A stretch of DNA of 38,491 nucleotides from CAYUVA01 sp964448115 [NCBI: uncultured bacterium] (GTDB taxonomy: Bacteria > CAYUVA01), in NCBI GenBank assembly GCA_964448115.1, contig CAYUVA010000044.1, forward strand, positions 1 to 38,491. Reading direction: 5' to 3'. Each line of letters opens with the position of its first letter. Positions within the stretch are counted from its first letter, which is position 1. A model generated the notes under the pieces. The model was given only the letters and a program-made list of their open reading frames with translations, made no database searches and was not told the origin of the DNA. Below are positions 16,616-24,897 of this stretch, one piece after another. The position numbers were made by a program, and so were the translations under genes.

Positions 16616-19060
16616 ATGGCGCTTTTTAGAAAAAGTAAAGTAAAAAAGTTGCAGCAAAGGGCACTCGAAAGAATCGAAAATCCCCTTGAGGCAATGAAAC
16701 AGGTAGATGAGCTACTGAAACTATCAGCAGATGATGACATACCTATATTGATCGAGAAGATCCTCTCAGCGCCAGCCGCCGATGAGTATCGAGAAGAGAT
16801 TCTATCTTGGGCTGCCGAGAGCTACGATAAACTGGGTGATACGACCAGGGCGGGGCAGCTTTACTCCGAGTTGCTCCGAGCATGTCCGAACTCCCCCTTT
16901 TCCATCAAAGCAAAGATTAGGCTCGCTGATCTAGCCATTGCCGAGCCAGATAAATATTCGAACCTCATGGAACAATTCGGACTTGGTCGCTTCTGTAAAG
17001 AACAGGATGCAGGCTCTTTGCCGAAGGAGCATCAGGTTCGATTCATCTTTACTAAGGCTCGATATCTTCTAGCCATCAGCGCCCTGTCTGAGGGAATGAA
17101 GTTGCTTGAAAGTTTGAAGGCATCGGGCGAACTTGCCGGGCTGGCTCCTTCGACAATAGTCGAATACTATCTTCTTTACGCCGATTTTGTTATCGATCAG
17201 CAGCCAATCGACACACAGAGACTGGAGGATACATATCGCTCTGCGCTGGAGCACGCCCATCAGGATCGGGATCGTGCCATAGTCTATTTGCATTATGGCA
17301 GGGCGCTGGCAGAAAGCTCGCTTAACCAGGCTATAGAGAAGTACGAGAACGCAGCCCGCTATTTCCAGAGCAGCAAGGAGACGAGACAAAAGGCGGTAGA
17401 GACAGGTATCGAACTGGCTGAGCTTTACCTTAAACATAATCAGGCGCAGCAAGCGATATTCGAGCTTGAAAAGACCCTGAAGAACCTGAATCCACAAAGG
17501 GTTCAGAGGCTCCAGATATTGCGACTTATGGCTTCGATATTTCTAAAAAGGTCAAGGCTTAAGGAGGCATTATCGGCAGCTCAATCAGCCATGCAACAGG
17601 CGCAATCATTGGCGGAAAGGGCACTGGTATCACTAGATCTCGGGGAGATAAAGGCTGCCATGGAGGATTATTCCTCGGCTGCCTTGGACATACAAAAGGC
17701 TTTGGAATGCGATGAATTACCGCAAAATCAGTGCTGGAAGGGAATGGCACTGCTAGGCAGGTGCGAGTTGGAACTGGGTAATCCTGATCAGGCGGTATCT
17801 ATTTTGAATGATCTGGTAAAGGAGTGCGACTCGACCGAGATCTTGTCCCAGGCTCATTATCTACTGGGGATGCGACTGCTCAAGGAAGGGAAGAGCGCAA
17901 GCGACCTAGTTAACGGTGCCATGAGCCTGAGGGATTTCCTTCGCCTCACCGATGATGTGGTGGCTAGGGCATCGGTAATAGAGGAATTAAGAAACTTGCG
18001 TGCCAGCCTAGCCATAGGCGAACAAGAGGTCCTTTTTTCTCAGGCGGAGCGCTTCAAGCTCGATGAAATATTGACTGATACGATCGGGGTGGGGGATCTC
18101 TTCGAGCGCCTCAAGGTCGGCTTGGGTAAGACCAGAAAGAGCCTAGTCATGCGCATCGAGAGCATCCTTTCCGAGGCATCTGAGGTCAACGAGGAGCTGC
18201 TCGACCAGGTGGAAGAAACGCTCGTATTATCGGATCTAGGTATCGATACGACCATGAATATAATGGATTACCTTCGCGGTAGATTCAGACATAAGCAACT
18301 GACCCAACCGGAGGAGATCTTATATTTCATCAAGGCACAACTGGAGGAAATCCTTCTGGAACACGGGGATGTGAAGGTGGATGTCGATGCTCATAAGCCT
18401 TTTGTTTTCTTGATCGTGGGAGTAAATGGCACCGGTAAGACAACATCGATAGCCAAGCTGGCATACAAGTATCGCAAGGAGGGGAAGCGGGTGCTGCTGG
18501 TGGCGGCAGACACCTTCCGCGCCGGCGCCATCGAACAGCTAGCGATCTGGGCAGAGCGGGTCGGCGCTGATATCATCAAGCACAAGGAAGGCTCCGATCC
18601 TACAGCAGTGGTCTATGATGCGATAAACGCCTCCGGTTCACGAGATTATGATGTTATAATCATCGATACGGCAGGTCGCTTGCATACCAAGATCAACCTG
18701 ATGGAGGAGATGAAGAAGCTGCGTCGCGTAACCAACCGTGAGCTTCCCGGTGCTCCACATGAGACTTTGCTCGTATTGGATGCCACCACCGGGCAAAACG
18801 CAATAAACCAGGCAAAGGTCTTTAACGAGGCGCTTACCTTGAGCGGAATAATCCTAACCAAGCTGGATGGTACCGCAAAGGGCGGGATTGTGATCACTAT
18901 CTCGCACGAGCTAAAGATACCGGTCAAGTTCATCGGAATCGGCGAAAAGATGTATGATCTAAGGGAGTTCAAGCCTGAAGAGTTCATCGAGGCGCTCTTC
19001 GGGGAGAGAACCATGTCAAGCGGATCCAGCAAGATCGAAACAATCGAGCCATCCGAATAA
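16616..19060 (+). CDS. ftsY: Signal recognition particle receptor FtsY with N-terminal TPR domain
   Basis: An 814-residue protein, much longer than usual FtsY (about 300-500). Residues 1-~470 are helical hairpins with repeated TPR signatures, for example near 57-86 (AAESYDKLGD), around 265-340, and LGRCELELGNPDQAVSIL near 380. Residues ~490-805 are a complete SRP-GTPase NG domain: FERLKVGLGKTRKSL at 496, G1 GVNGTGKTT at 602-610, AADTFRAGAIEQL, DTAGR at 684-688, TKLDG at 748-752, and the GIGEKMYDLREF ending that marks FtsY rather than Ffh. It docks SRP-ribosome complexes to the inner membrane and hydrolyses GTP. The TPR region replaces the acidic A domain of E. coli FtsY. GGAG precedes the ATG by about 9 nt, so the long start is well supported. 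Confidence 0.93.
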   Translation: MALFRKSKVKKLQQRALERIENPLEAMKQVDELLKLSADDDIPILIEKILSAPAADEYREEILSWAAESYDKLGDTTRAGQLYSELLRACPNSPFSIKAKIRLADLAIAEPDKYSNLMEQFGLGRFCKEQDAGSLPKEHQVRFIFTKARYLLAISALSEGMKLLESLKASGELAGLAPSTIVEYYLLYADFVIDQQPIDTQRLEDTYRSALEHAHQDRDRAIVYLHYGRALAESSLNQAIEKYENAARYFQSSKETRQKAVETGIELAELYLKHNQAQQAIFELEKTLKNLNPQRVQRLQILRLMASIFLKRSRLKEALSAAQSAMQQAQSLAERALVSLDLGEIKAAMEDYSSAALDIQKALECDELPQNQCWKGMALLGRCELELGNPDQAVSILNDLVKECDSTEILSQAHYLLGMRLLKEGKSASDLVNGAMSLRDFLRLTDDVVARASVIEELRNLRASLAIGEQEVLFSQAERFKLDEILTDTIGVGDLFERLKVGLGKTRKSLVMRIESILSEASEVNEELLDQVEETLVLSDLGIDTTMNIMDYLRGRFRHKQLTQPEEILYFIKAQLEEILLEHGDVKVDVDAHKPFVFLIVGVNGTGKTTSIAKLAYKYRKEGKRVLLVAADTFRAGAIEQLAIWAERVGADIIKHKEGSDPTAVVYDAINASGSRDYDVIIIDTAGRLHTKINLMEEMKKLRRVTNRELPGAPHETLLVLDATTGQNAINQAKVFNEALTLSGIILTKLDGTAKGGIVITISHELKIPVKFIGIGEKMYDLREFKPEEFIEALFGERTMSSGSSKIETIEPSE

Positions 19061-19188
19061 GAGGCAAGATTATTAATGCCATCTCCGAGAGTAAAAGACC
19101 AGGTGCCTAATTTGGTATTCAAAAATACCTTGAATTTTGATAAATTATTATGCCAGGACTTGGGAACCCAAAATAAGAGGGATATGTC

Positions 19189-20415
19189 ATGAAGAGATAT
19201 TCTTTAATCGTTTGTATGTCAGCGCTTCTCTGCCTTTGCCTGGTTTATTGCAGCAGCGACTCTGATTCGGTCAAGATAAACGGGGTGGTTACAACCCAGG
19301 GAGAGCAAACCATATTGCATGTCTGGGGGACAAACTACGAGATGGGGTATGCGCATGGGTATCTTATGGCTGAGCGCATTATGGATCTTGCCAATGGGTA
19401 TGTACCGGATGCATTGCCTCCTTACTGGTACGATTATGCAATGGAACTGTACCTTCGCATCTATATGGTGCCTGATGAGTTCAAGGACGAATTCCAGGGC
19501 TTGCTCGATGGCATAGTAGATAGCGGGGTTGATACTTATATGCCCGAATACGACAAGAACCTGGAGTTGAACGATCTATACATGATGAACAGCCTGGCAG
19601 ATATTTCCGGTCTATTTTGCTCTAGCGTAACCGGCTGGGGAGAGGGAACAAGTGGCACCGATCTGAATGGTGACCTGGTTATCTGTCGAGACATGGACTT
19701 CAACGACAGCGATGAACATCATCTCGGCAACCATTCGATAATCATAACCTATGATCCGTCAGAGGCGGGCAAACAGCGCTGGATTTCCTTTGCATTCCCT
19801 GGCTTCATAGCTTGTCTCTCTGGAATGAACCAAAGCGGAGTGGCTGCTTTGCTGGATCTGGGCAACAACTCGACACCGCCGAGCCAGGAGGGGAACTGCG
19901 TGCCCATCAACCTGACCATGCGCATGGGTATCGAGACCGATGACTACAACAATGATGGAATAAACGATCCCGATGATGTCTTCCAGGCGATAAAAGACCA
20001 CGAGCGAGCCGGTTCCTTCGATATAGCCGTTGTCCATCCCTATGATCCCGAATCAGAACAGCCACCAGCTTATGTTATCGAATGTCGCCATAAGGAGTAT
20101 GTGGCCAGGTACCCAGAGGATGAGCCGAACCTTGCTCCCTGGTTCGTCGCGGTAACCAATCACCACCGCAAGCTCGATCCTCCAATCAATTGCCATCGCT
20201 ATGATATCATCGAATCAATGGTCATGGAGGACTACAAGATAGATACACAGGAAGCCTGGGACATAATGGCAGCCTCCAGCCAGAGAAGCACGCTGCATAC
20301 CATCGAGCTTCTGCCTAATTCAATGGAGATAATAGTAGCCTTCACCAAGAACGAGACCACCGCACCGTACCGCCCCAAGGAACACTACAAGTTCGATGAT
20401 CTGTTTACCTATTAA
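19189..20415 (+). CDS. Exported Ntn-hydrolase-like protein (C45 / acyltransferase-amidase type), probable lipoprotein
   Basis: A 408-residue protein with a signal peptide whose hydrophobic stretch ends in LCLVYC. Cys21 could be lipidated, although Tyr before the Cys is not ideal for a lipobox. The mature part reads like the C45/NAAA-type Ntn-hydrolases: GTNYEMGYAHGYLMAERI early, then a candidate catalytic Cys144 in LFCSSVTGWGEGT, then DLNGDLVICRDMDFN, equivalent to the 'G..l.gRn.D' strand that follows the nucleophile. In this family autocleavage exposes the Cys, which then attacks an amide. An Asp/Asn-rich loop (DDYNNDGINDPDD) near residue 250 could bind calcium. GAGGG precedes the ATG. The substrate is unknown. 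A role on periplasmic peptides, acyl-amides or phospholipids is possible. Confidence 0.65.
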   Translation: MKRYSLIVCMSALLCLCLVYCSSDSDSVKINGVVTTQGEQTILHVWGTNYEMGYAHGYLMAERIMDLANGYVPDALPPYWYDYAMELYLRIYMVPDEFKDEFQGLLDGIVDSGVDTYMPEYDKNLELNDLYMMNSLADISGLFCSSVTGWGEGTSGTDLNGDLVICRDMDFNDSDEHHLGNHSIIITYDPSEAGKQRWISFAFPGFIACLSGMNQSGVAALLDLGNNSTPPSQEGNCVPINLTMRMGIETDDYNNDGINDPDDVFQAIKDHERAGSFDIAVVHPYDPESEQPPAYVIECRHKEYVARYPEDEPNLAPWFVAVTNHHRKLDPPINCHRYDIIESMVMEDYKIDTQEAWDIMAASSQRSTLHTIELLPNSMEIIVAFTKNETTAPYRPKEHYKFDDLFTY

Positions 20416-20608
20416 GGCTTGAGGCTTGAGGGTTTATTAAACACAAAGGCACAAAGAAAAGGCTTTAGGCTTTAGACTTTAGGGAAGAAAGAGGATCACG
20501 CAAATACCAAAAGGCGCAAAGATTTAAATGTTCGAGCCGTGAGTGTGAGCGAACGGTTTATCACTCAAAGAAGCATAGAGGAGTAAACCTGTTGTACATA
20601 AAAGATAG
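20416..20608. repeat. Intergenic low-complexity repeat remnants
   Basis: The gap holds short tandem words GGCTTGA-GGCTTGA, GGCTTTA-GGCTTTA-GACTTTA, and CACGCAAATACC with GGCGCAAAG. It also holds GTTCGAGCCGTGAGTGTGAGCGAACGG. The same vocabulary recurs at 24717-24890, 30884-31129 and 33265-33372. No gene is visible here. Confidence 0.5.
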
Positions 20609-21118
20609 ATGGTGAAAAATATACTGCCTTCATCGACACCTGCTTGGATGGTTGCTGCTTTTCTAGGCTTGATGATTATTTTAATTCCAGCGGTTCACTC
20701 CCGTGCAGATCCTGATTATGGGATATTTCCCGACCTGCACGACTATAACATGAGCGCGTCGCTTCCAGGTGAAATGAACCAGCCAGTGCTCGACCCGCTA
20801 ACCCGCTCCATGCTCCTCCCTGGCTGGGGTCAATATGCGAATGGGCAAAAGGTCAAGGGATCTGCACTCATATCACTCTTTGGCATCGGTATTGGCATGT
20901 CTCTGTATTACGGGATCGAGGGGAGCGGGTACTATGATGAATACAAGGATGCCGATAACCCCGCTCAGGCGTCCAAGTTTCGACATCTCACCAAACAGGC
21001 AGATAAAAGACGCAACCAGGCGATAATGGCTACTGGAATTATTTGGGGCTTGAGCCTGCTCGATATGCTGCTGAGCGATAAGGATCGGGGAAAAAATGAT
21101 GAACTAGACCAGCCATGA
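20609..21118 (+). CDS. DUF5683-like membrane protein
   Basis: A 169-residue protein with a long N-terminal hydrophobic segment (residues ~12-30, possible signal peptide or anchor). The diagnostic stretch LTRSMLLPGWGQYANGQKVKG (residues ~63-84, where 'LPGwGQ.y...k.KG' is the DUF5683 signature) leads into a membrane segment, a charged loop and a second membrane segment (MATGIIWGLSLLDMLL). The family's function is not known. It often sits beside envelope genes. Its stop codon is followed after one base by the ATG of the LptD-like gene, so the two are almost certainly cotranscribed and probably act at the envelope. Confidence 0.7.
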   Translation: MVKNILPSSTPAWMVAAFLGLMIILIPAVHSRADPDYGIFPDLHDYNMSASLPGEMNQPVLDPLTRSMLLPGWGQYANGQKVKGSALISLFGIGIGMSLYYGIEGSGYYDEYKDADNPAQASKFRHLTKQADKRRNQAIMATGIIWGLSLLDMLLSDKDRGKNDELDQP

Positions 21119-21119
21119 T

Positions 21120-23000
21120 ATGAAAAGCAGGGGTATAGTGCCGAAGGAAAATATATCCTGTCTTGTTATAATTGTGCTCATAATATCGGTTGTCCAATAC
21201 GATCCTATATTTGCCAATACCAGCCAATTTGCAAAGCAAGGAACGACCATCATCGGAGATGCATTGATAATAGAGCCCGAGGCAGGAGTTATATACTCCA
21301 GGAACACGGTAAAAATTACCTTCGATAATATCGAGATATATTGTGGTGCACTATGGCTAACTCTTTATGATAACAGGATGTTTTGCACAAAGAGCGTATA
21401 TATTGCATCAAAACAAAAGATCATCGCCAAAGGCTCAGGGCTGATAGTTGACCTAATATCAGGGGAGGGGATCTTATACAAACCATCGAATGCCAAACTG
21501 GCACGGCTGGATGGGGTAATGAAGGTGGGTGATCTAAATATCACCCTGGCTAACTCGCCTCCTGGTGCTGCCATTGAAGATGGCTTTAACCTGGATGAAG
21601 CCATGCGCCCCTTTCGCTATTATCGCTGTACTAAGGCGGTGATAGAACCTGGAATAAGACTGAAGCTCAAGGAGGCGGTCCTGGTCATAGAGGGAGCTGA
21701 TATCATTGAGCTTGGATCACTTGATTTCTCGCTAAGCCAGGGATTTCGGCGCAGCGGCTTCTCCCTTCGTAGCCTGGGCATAAACAATCATCTGGGAAAA
21801 GGGATTACCACTGGATATGGCTGGCTCCTTGACTCCTATTCTTTCTTGGATCTCTCAATTGGATACAGGGACATAGGGGATGAAACCTTGCTCGATACCG
21901 ATGTCATATTCACCAGTTCCTGGGAGAGTTGGCGAATAAAACTGGCTAATCGCTATCGGATGGATTACTTCTTGCAACCTAATCTGCAGATCGCTTGTCC
22001 TTTAGGCGAGCAGACCCGAATACATAGCCAGATTAGCTATTATGATGATTTGCACCTAGACTTGGATAGGTTTCATTTCGATCTGGGGGTCGAATCACCT
22101 GGCTGGAGCACCTCGGTGAGATACAGCGACCTGGCTGGCTATAACCGCAACCTTCAGTTGAGCCTTGGCTTTAGGCTGGGGAACCTTCATTTCCAGTTGG
22201 AAAACGCCTTGATAACCAGCTATGGAAATGCATTCCGAGTTCGGTGGGATCGACTGGATAGTCGATTCTCAACCACATATCGAGGGAGGCATTTTTCTTG
22301 TCGGCTCATCTATTCCGCTGGGGATATCAAGGATAGCTCTGATGACTTCGAGTTTGTAGCGCTTGAGCTGCAAAGCCGATCAATACCAATAGGCGGCTCA
22401 CTCTTTTCCCTTCAGGTCGGCTCTACTAGCCTATTACAGCGATACTTACCATCGGTAAACAACTATCGAGGTTCCTACAGCCAATGGCTTGCGCTTTATG
22501 CTCCTAGCATCCCCTTGGGAGACAAAACCTTTTTATTACCCAAGGCACAACTAAGCGGGCTCCAGGTGGAAGGCATGAACGGTTCCACTATCATATCTAG
22601 CTCACTAGCTCTATATCGATACCTGGTTAATAACACGCACATCGCATTGCGCCATAGCTACAGCTTTATTGCGGATAATAGCTCTGCCTGGTTGACTTAC
22701 GGCAAGGCAAGCCAGTTCATGGAAGCACTGCTAGCTATAGCGCCCAATGATGGATACTCGTTCGATGTCCGCTACCTGCAAAGCTTGACTGATGGTGAGG
22801 CTGAGTCTTTGAGATGTAGCGCACAGATTAGGCTGATCAGGGATTGGAGAATCGAGTTCGAGAATCTATACAATTTCGAGCTGGATGATTTCTATGCCTC
22901 CAGGCTGCTAGTGAGCAAAACCATAAGGAACGGGTATCTTGGGGGAGGGTATGATTTCCTGCGCAATGAATACTATCTCTTATTATCGCAGGTGCTGTAG
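21120..23000 (+). CDS. LptD/OstA-like outer-membrane beta-barrel protein
   Basis: A 626-residue protein. A hydrophobic leader (residues ~13-32) precedes an OstA/LptA-like beta-jellyroll region: TTIIGDALIIEPEAGVIYSRNTVKITFDN, then YDNRMFCTKSVYIASKQKIIAKGSGLIVD. From about residue 200 to the end the sequence alternates short amphipathic strands and turns, as in a beta-barrel. By layout it resembles LptD, which inserts lipopolysaccharide into the outer leaflet. It is shorter than E. coli LptD (about 780), and I see no clear paired-cysteine arrangement like that in E. coli. It could be a divergent LptD or another OstA-domain porin. Its gene follows the DUF5683-like gene by one base. Confidence 0.6.
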   Translation: MKSRGIVPKENISCLVIIVLIISVVQYDPIFANTSQFAKQGTTIIGDALIIEPEAGVIYSRNTVKITFDNIEIYCGALWLTLYDNRMFCTKSVYIASKQKIIAKGSGLIVDLISGEGILYKPSNAKLARLDGVMKVGDLNITLANSPPGAAIEDGFNLDEAMRPFRYYRCTKAVIEPGIRLKLKEAVLVIEGADIIELGSLDFSLSQGFRRSGFSLRSLGINNHLGKGITTGYGWLLDSYSFLDLSIGYRDIGDETLLDTDVIFTSSWESWRIKLANRYRMDYFLQPNLQIACPLGEQTRIHSQISYYDDLHLDLDRFHFDLGVESPGWSTSVRYSDLAGYNRNLQLSLGFRLGNLHFQLENALITSYGNAFRVRWDRLDSRFSTTYRGRHFSCRLIYSAGDIKDSSDDFEFVALELQSRSIPIGGSLFSLQVGSTSLLQRYLPSVNNYRGSYSQWLALYAPSIPLGDKTFLLPKAQLSGLQVEGMNGSTIISSSLALYRYLVNNTHIALRHSYSFIADNSSAWLTYGKASQFMEALLAIAPNDGYSFDVRYLQSLTDGEAESLRCSAQIRLIRDWRIEFENLYNFELDDFYASRLLVSKTIRNGYLGGGYDFLRNEYYLLLSQVL

Positions 23001-23006
23001 TAAAAT

Positions 23007-23035
23007 CCCCGACTCCGAATAACAGGGAGCCGGGG
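23007..23035. terminator. Stem-loop between convergent lptD-like and groES genes
   Basis: CCCCGACTCC pairs with GGGAGCCGGGG around an 8-base loop (one internal mismatch). On the minus strand the stem is followed by ATTTTA, as expected for the end of the groES transcript. On the plus strand it lies 6 bp after the LptD-like stop codon. It may serve both genes. Confidence 0.65.
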
Positions 23036-23064
23036 CATCAGTTAGTCGGTTTCTTATACTGAGA

Positions 23065-23355
23065 TTACTTCTCGATGACGCAGAGCACCTCGCTCTCGTT
23101 CATTATCAGGTACTCCTCGTCGCCGAGCTTCACCTCGGAGCCGGCATACTTGCCGAAGAGTATCTCGTCATCTACCTTGACTTCCATAGGCATACGGTCT
23201 CCATCCTCATCGAGTTTTCCCTTCCCGACCGCGATGACCTTACCCCTCTGTGGCTTCTCCTTTGCCGTGTCCGGGATGATGATGCCGCCCTTGACGACCT
23301 CCTCTTCTTCGATTCTCTTGACGATGATTCGATCTCCTAATGGTCTCAGATTCAT
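23065..23355 (-). CDS. groES: Co-chaperonin GroES
   Basis: A 96-residue protein of standard length. It starts [19 protein letters not shown] and contains [15 protein letters not shown] (the mobile loop that binds GroEL), [33 protein letters not shown] and the ending VLCVIEK. It caps the GroEL cage during protein folding in the cytoplasm. A perfect AGGAGG lies just upstream of the ATG. GroEL normally follows groES directly, but here the next gene downstream is the convergent LptD-like gene, so groEL must be elsewhere or missing. No CIRCE element (HrcA operator) is visible upstream. A duplicated palindrome at 23520-23578 is the only clear candidate control site. Confidence 0.97.
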   Translation of the reverse strand: MNLRPLGDRIIVKRIEEEEVVKGGIIIPDTAKEKPQRGKVIAVGKGKLDEDGDRMPMEVKVDDEILFGKYAGSEVKLGDEEYLIMNESEVLCVIEK

Positions 23356-23519
23356 GGTTACCTCCTAGGGTTAAGAGTCTTTAGTCTTTACTGGGAAAGA
23401 AGGATATATCTTTCCTACTAGAAAATCACCATCGAAATACATGCGAAAATCATGCCAAAAGATATAATGCAATAAAATCAACAACTTAAATGGATAGATA
23501 ATTGATGCTTTTCAGGGTA

Positions 23520-23578
23520 GTGCCATTTTGGCATTAAAGGGTATGGGATGGCAGGAGAATACAGTGCCAAAATGGCAC
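23520..23578. promoter_or_regulatory. Two copies of a 13-bp palindrome upstream of groES
   Basis: TGCCATTTTGGCA (23521-23533) and TGCCAAAATGGCA (23565-23577) are exact reverse complements, and each is itself a palindrome with 5-bp arms. With flanking G/C the pair forms a perfect 14-bp inverted repeat with a 31-nt loop. It lies 165 bp upstream of the groES ATG and just beyond the pilT stop. It could be a double operator or a hairpin. No T-run follows on either strand, which argues against a simple terminator. Confidence 0.5.
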
Positions 23579-23592
23579 GATCTTGGATCGAG

Positions 23593-24693
23593 CTACTGAT
23601 AATCCCTGGTAATGGCGGCGATTATCTCCTCTTCTTCGAGGAAGGCACTAAACAACTTCTTGTCATAAGCCCTTCGTACCGCCACCTGTGGCTTGATCAG
23701 CTTCTGGCTGACCAGTCGATACAGGTCCTGATCCATTGTCTGCATCCCGGTCTCCAGTTGGTCGCTGGTCTGTATCAGGGTATATATCTGGAAGAACTTG
23801 CCATCCCTAATGACATTGGAAAGCCCATAAGTCGAGGTAAGTATCTCAAATGCAGCGACTCTTCCTTTTCCATCAGCGCGCTTGAAGAGATCCTGTGCGA
23901 TAACACCCTTTAGCGAGACCGAGAGCATCGTCTTTATATGCTCCTGTTCCTTTTCGGGGAAGATATCGACTATACGGCTCAGTGTCTCGGCGGCGCTGTT
24001 GGTATGAAGTGTTCCGAAAACAAGCACACCGGTCTCGGCGGCGGTCAATGCCAGGCTTATGGTCTCAAGATCGCGCATCTCTCCTATCAAAAGCACATCC
24101 GGCGACTCCCGAAGTGCCGAACGAAGCGCATCGGCAAAGGTCTTGCAGTGAGTCTTGACCTCGCGGTGAAATATGATCGATTCCTTGGGTTGATGAACGA
24201 ACTCTATGGGTTCCTCGATAGTTATGATATGCTTGCAGTATTTGCTGTTGATGGAGTCTATTATAGCCGCCTGGGTGGTGGATTTACCGCTACCGGTTGG
24301 ACCGGTAACTAGCACTAGCCCACGCTCCATCTCTGCAAAGCGATGCAGTACCTTTGGGAGACCGAGCATCTCGATGGTCTGTATATCAGCCGGTATCACC
24401 CTGAATGCCGCCCCGATGCCCTTCCTTTGCATGAATATATTGACGCGAAAGCGAGCTAAACCCGGAATCTCATAAGAACAATCAAGCTCCCATTCCTCCT
24501 CGAATCGTCTCCTTTGTGATTCATCGAGGATCTCGTAGATGAAGCGGTTGCCATCATAACGAGACAGAGGTCTGAAGCCTATGGGGATAAGGTCGCCATT
24601 ATACCTTATGTATGGCTGGTGTCCGACACCGATGTGCAGATCGCTAGCGCCCTGTTCTACAACCAGCTTCAGAAATGAATCGATCCTAGCCAT
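23593..24693 (-). CDS. pilT: PilT-type type IV pilus retraction ATPase
   Basis: A 366-residue hexameric secretion-type ATPase of normal PilT length. The N-terminal PAS-like domain carries GASDLHIGVGHQPYIRYNG and RFRVNIFMQRKG. The ATPase domain has Walker A GPTGSGKS at residues 131-138, the Asp box TIEEPIEFVH, Walker B PDVLLIGEMRD and the His box FGTLHTNSAAET. The AIRNLIRE motif of classical PilT appears only as a variant (LSNVIRDGKFFQ). It should power pilus retraction at the inner membrane. It lies 204 bp downstream of the HEAT-PilT fusion on the same strand, and no pilin or other pilus gene is in the window. The ATG has no clear ribosome site. Confidence 0.92.
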   Translation of the reverse strand: MARIDSFLKLVVEQGASDLHIGVGHQPYIRYNGDLIPIGFRPLSRYDGNRFIYEILDESQRRRFEEEWELDCSYEIPGLARFRVNIFMQRKGIGAAFRVIPADIQTIEMLGLPKVLHRFAEMERGLVLVTGPTGSGKSTTQAAIIDSINSKYCKHIITIEEPIEFVHQPKESIIFHREVKTHCKTFADALRSALRESPDVLLIGEMRDLETISLALTAAETGVLVFGTLHTNSAAETLSRIVDIFPEKEQEHIKTMLSVSLKGVIAQDLFKRADGKGRVAAFEILTSTYGLSNVIRDGKFFQIYTLIQTSDQLETGMQTMDQDLYRLVSQKLIKPQVAVRRAYDKKLFSAFLEEEEIIAAITRDYQ

Positions 24694-24897
24694 AATTATT
24701 TAGGCGTGAGAGTTTTTTAACCACCAAGGCACAAGGGCACAAAGAGGAAGCGGTACAATGGTACCGGAAACTCTAAATATCTTTTTCTTCCCTGTGTCTC
24801 TGTGCTGTTCATTATCTTTTTTTTATGTTCTTTGCGCCCCTTTCGACTTTGCTCAGGGCAGGCTCTTGCGAGGGTTCCTTTGCATCTTTCGCCATTC
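24694..24897. repeat. Spacer between the two pilT genes made of environmental-type repeats
   Basis: The 204-bp gap contains CCACCAAGGCACAAGGGCAC, the GTGTCTCTGTG word and TTCGACTTTGCTCAGGGCAG, followed by CTTGCGAGGGTTCC. These are familiar dispersed repeat words in uncultivated bacteria and match the repeat vocabulary elsewhere in the window. The apparent 81-residue ORFs here are translations of these repeats. Confidence 0.55.

Noticed and set aside
19114-19129. Short inverted repeat GGTATT-CAAA-AATACC before the Ntn-hydrolase gene
   Set aside because: Six-base arms in AT-rich DNA are expected by chance, and no second copy was seen.
23574-23590. Sigma54-type -24/-12 promoter (TGGCACGATCTTGGAT)
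   Set aside because: The -12 dinucleotide is GA not GC, and it would point into the 3' end of the opposite-strand pilT with no plus-strand gene to serve.
23356-23592. CIRCE element (TTAGCACTC-N9-GAGTGCTAA) before groES
   Set aside because: It was looked for and not present. The palindromes there have a different sequence.
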